6,183 bases of DNA, taken from CF-161 sp035259145. Its GTDB lineage: Bacteria; Chloroflexota; Dormibacteria; Dormibacterales; Dormibacteraceae. Where the stretch lies: positions 1 to 6,183 of the forward strand of contig DATFWQ010000139.1 in the NCBI GenBank assembly GCA_035259145.1. The letters run 5' to 3'. Positions 6,091 to 6,183 of the stretch are shown one piece after another. A program made the position numbers and the translations under genes. How positions within the stretch are numbered: the first letter of the stretch is position 1; the number at the start of each line of letters is the position of its first letter. The notes under the pieces are model-generated. The model ran no database searches. It was given only the letters and a program-made list of their open reading frames with translations, and had not been told where the DNA came from.

Positions 6091-6120
6091 GTGAACGCTG
6101 TTCACGTGAACAGTATTCAC
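6091..6120. promoter_or_regulatory. Tandem 15-bp dyad operator upstream of the monooxygenase
   Basis: Two abutting copies, GTGAACGCTGTTCAC (6091-6105) and GTGAACAGTATTCAC (6106-6120), share the form GTGAAC-N3-RTTCAC. Each is itself an inverted repeat (the second with one mismatch), and together they form a 30-bp palindrome with 13 of 15 pairs matching, including a perfect 16-bp core CTGTTCACGTGAACAG (6098-6113). The size and layout suit a TetR-family repressor binding as two dimers. The repressor gene is not identified. Confidence 0.8.
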
Positions 6121-6140
6121 ATGACGGGTCGTGCCGTCAA
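6112..6140 (-). promoter_or_regulatory. Likely monooxygenase promoter
   Basis: On the minus strand TTGACG (6140-6135) and AATACT (6117-6112, 4 of 6 matches to consensus) are 17 nt apart. The predicted start, near 6105, falls in the middle of the tandem dyad, so a bound repressor would block RNA polymerase. The leader would be about 35 nt with the GGAGGG site (6078-6083). Confidence 0.5.
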
Positions 6141-6183
6141 GTGGCAGGATGGTTTGGCGTGCGATGAGGTGGAACGGTTCGTC
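6121..6183 (+). other. Window end: possible start of a divergent gene, unrecognised
   Basis: An ATG at 6121 directly abuts the operator and stays open to the window end (MTGRAVKWQDGLACDEVERFV). Another frame opens at 6149 (MVWRAMRWNGSS). Neither looks like the start of a known regulator, and neither has a clear ribosome binding site. All three minus-strand frames close at stops between here and the monooxygenase start. A divergent repressor gene would be expected near here but may begin beyond the window. Confidence 0.2.

Noticed and set aside
5234..6094. 286-codon plus-strand open frame
   Set aside because: It is antisense to the monooxygenase, whose FAD motifs are complete; the frame arises from GC-rich third positions.
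1..6183. tRNA, rRNA, CRISPR array, insertion sequence or phage signature
   Set aside because: I saw no cloverleaf, spaced direct repeats, transposase motifs or terminal repeats anywhere in the window.

Overview
The window is high-GC bacterial DNA with short intergenic gaps and some GTG starts. The style fits Actinomycetota or Chloroflexota: a phosphoesterase with 'DDVWAVG' repeats, many flavin monooxygenase, MarR and GNAT genes, and possibly one leaderless gene. The lineage is inferred from style only; there is no rRNA or marker gene. No tRNA, CRISPR array or insertion sequence was seen.

Layout. (1) Positions 1-1624, plus strand: the 3' part of a large secreted-type phosphoesterase (phospholipase C / acid phosphatase family) joined to seven ~50-residue 'WAVG' repeats that probably form a seven-bladed beta-propeller. 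The reading frame is broken twice (near 138-147 and at the G run 797-800), so it is listed as a pseudogene, although sequencing error is possible. (2) Positions 1689-4221, minus strand: four collinear genes in transcription order, a MarR-type regulator, a RimJ/RimL-like GNAT acetyltransferase, a DUF2076 protein with a membrane-like segment and acidic tail, and a small phospholipase/carboxylesterase-type hydrolase whose GTG start lies 4 nt after the DUF2076 stop. (3) Positions 4296-4808, plus strand: a single-domain cupin, divergent from marR, with a strong ribosome binding site and a promoter that faces and overlaps the likely marR promoter. (4) Positions 4901-6070, minus strand: a class A FAD-dependent monooxygenase, convergent with the cupin. 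Its upstream region carries two abutting 15-bp dyads that cover the likely -10 element and transcription start.

How the parts may work together (inference). MarR probably controls itself and the cupin from the shared 74-bp intergenic region. The monooxygenase is probably repressed by a regulator, most likely TetR-type, bound at its tandem operator; that regulator gene is not visible and may lie beyond position 6183. The DUF2076 protein and hydrolase look translationally coupled. The most notable points are the phosphoesterase-propeller fusion with its two frame breaks, the tandem operator, and the compact marR/cupin control region.
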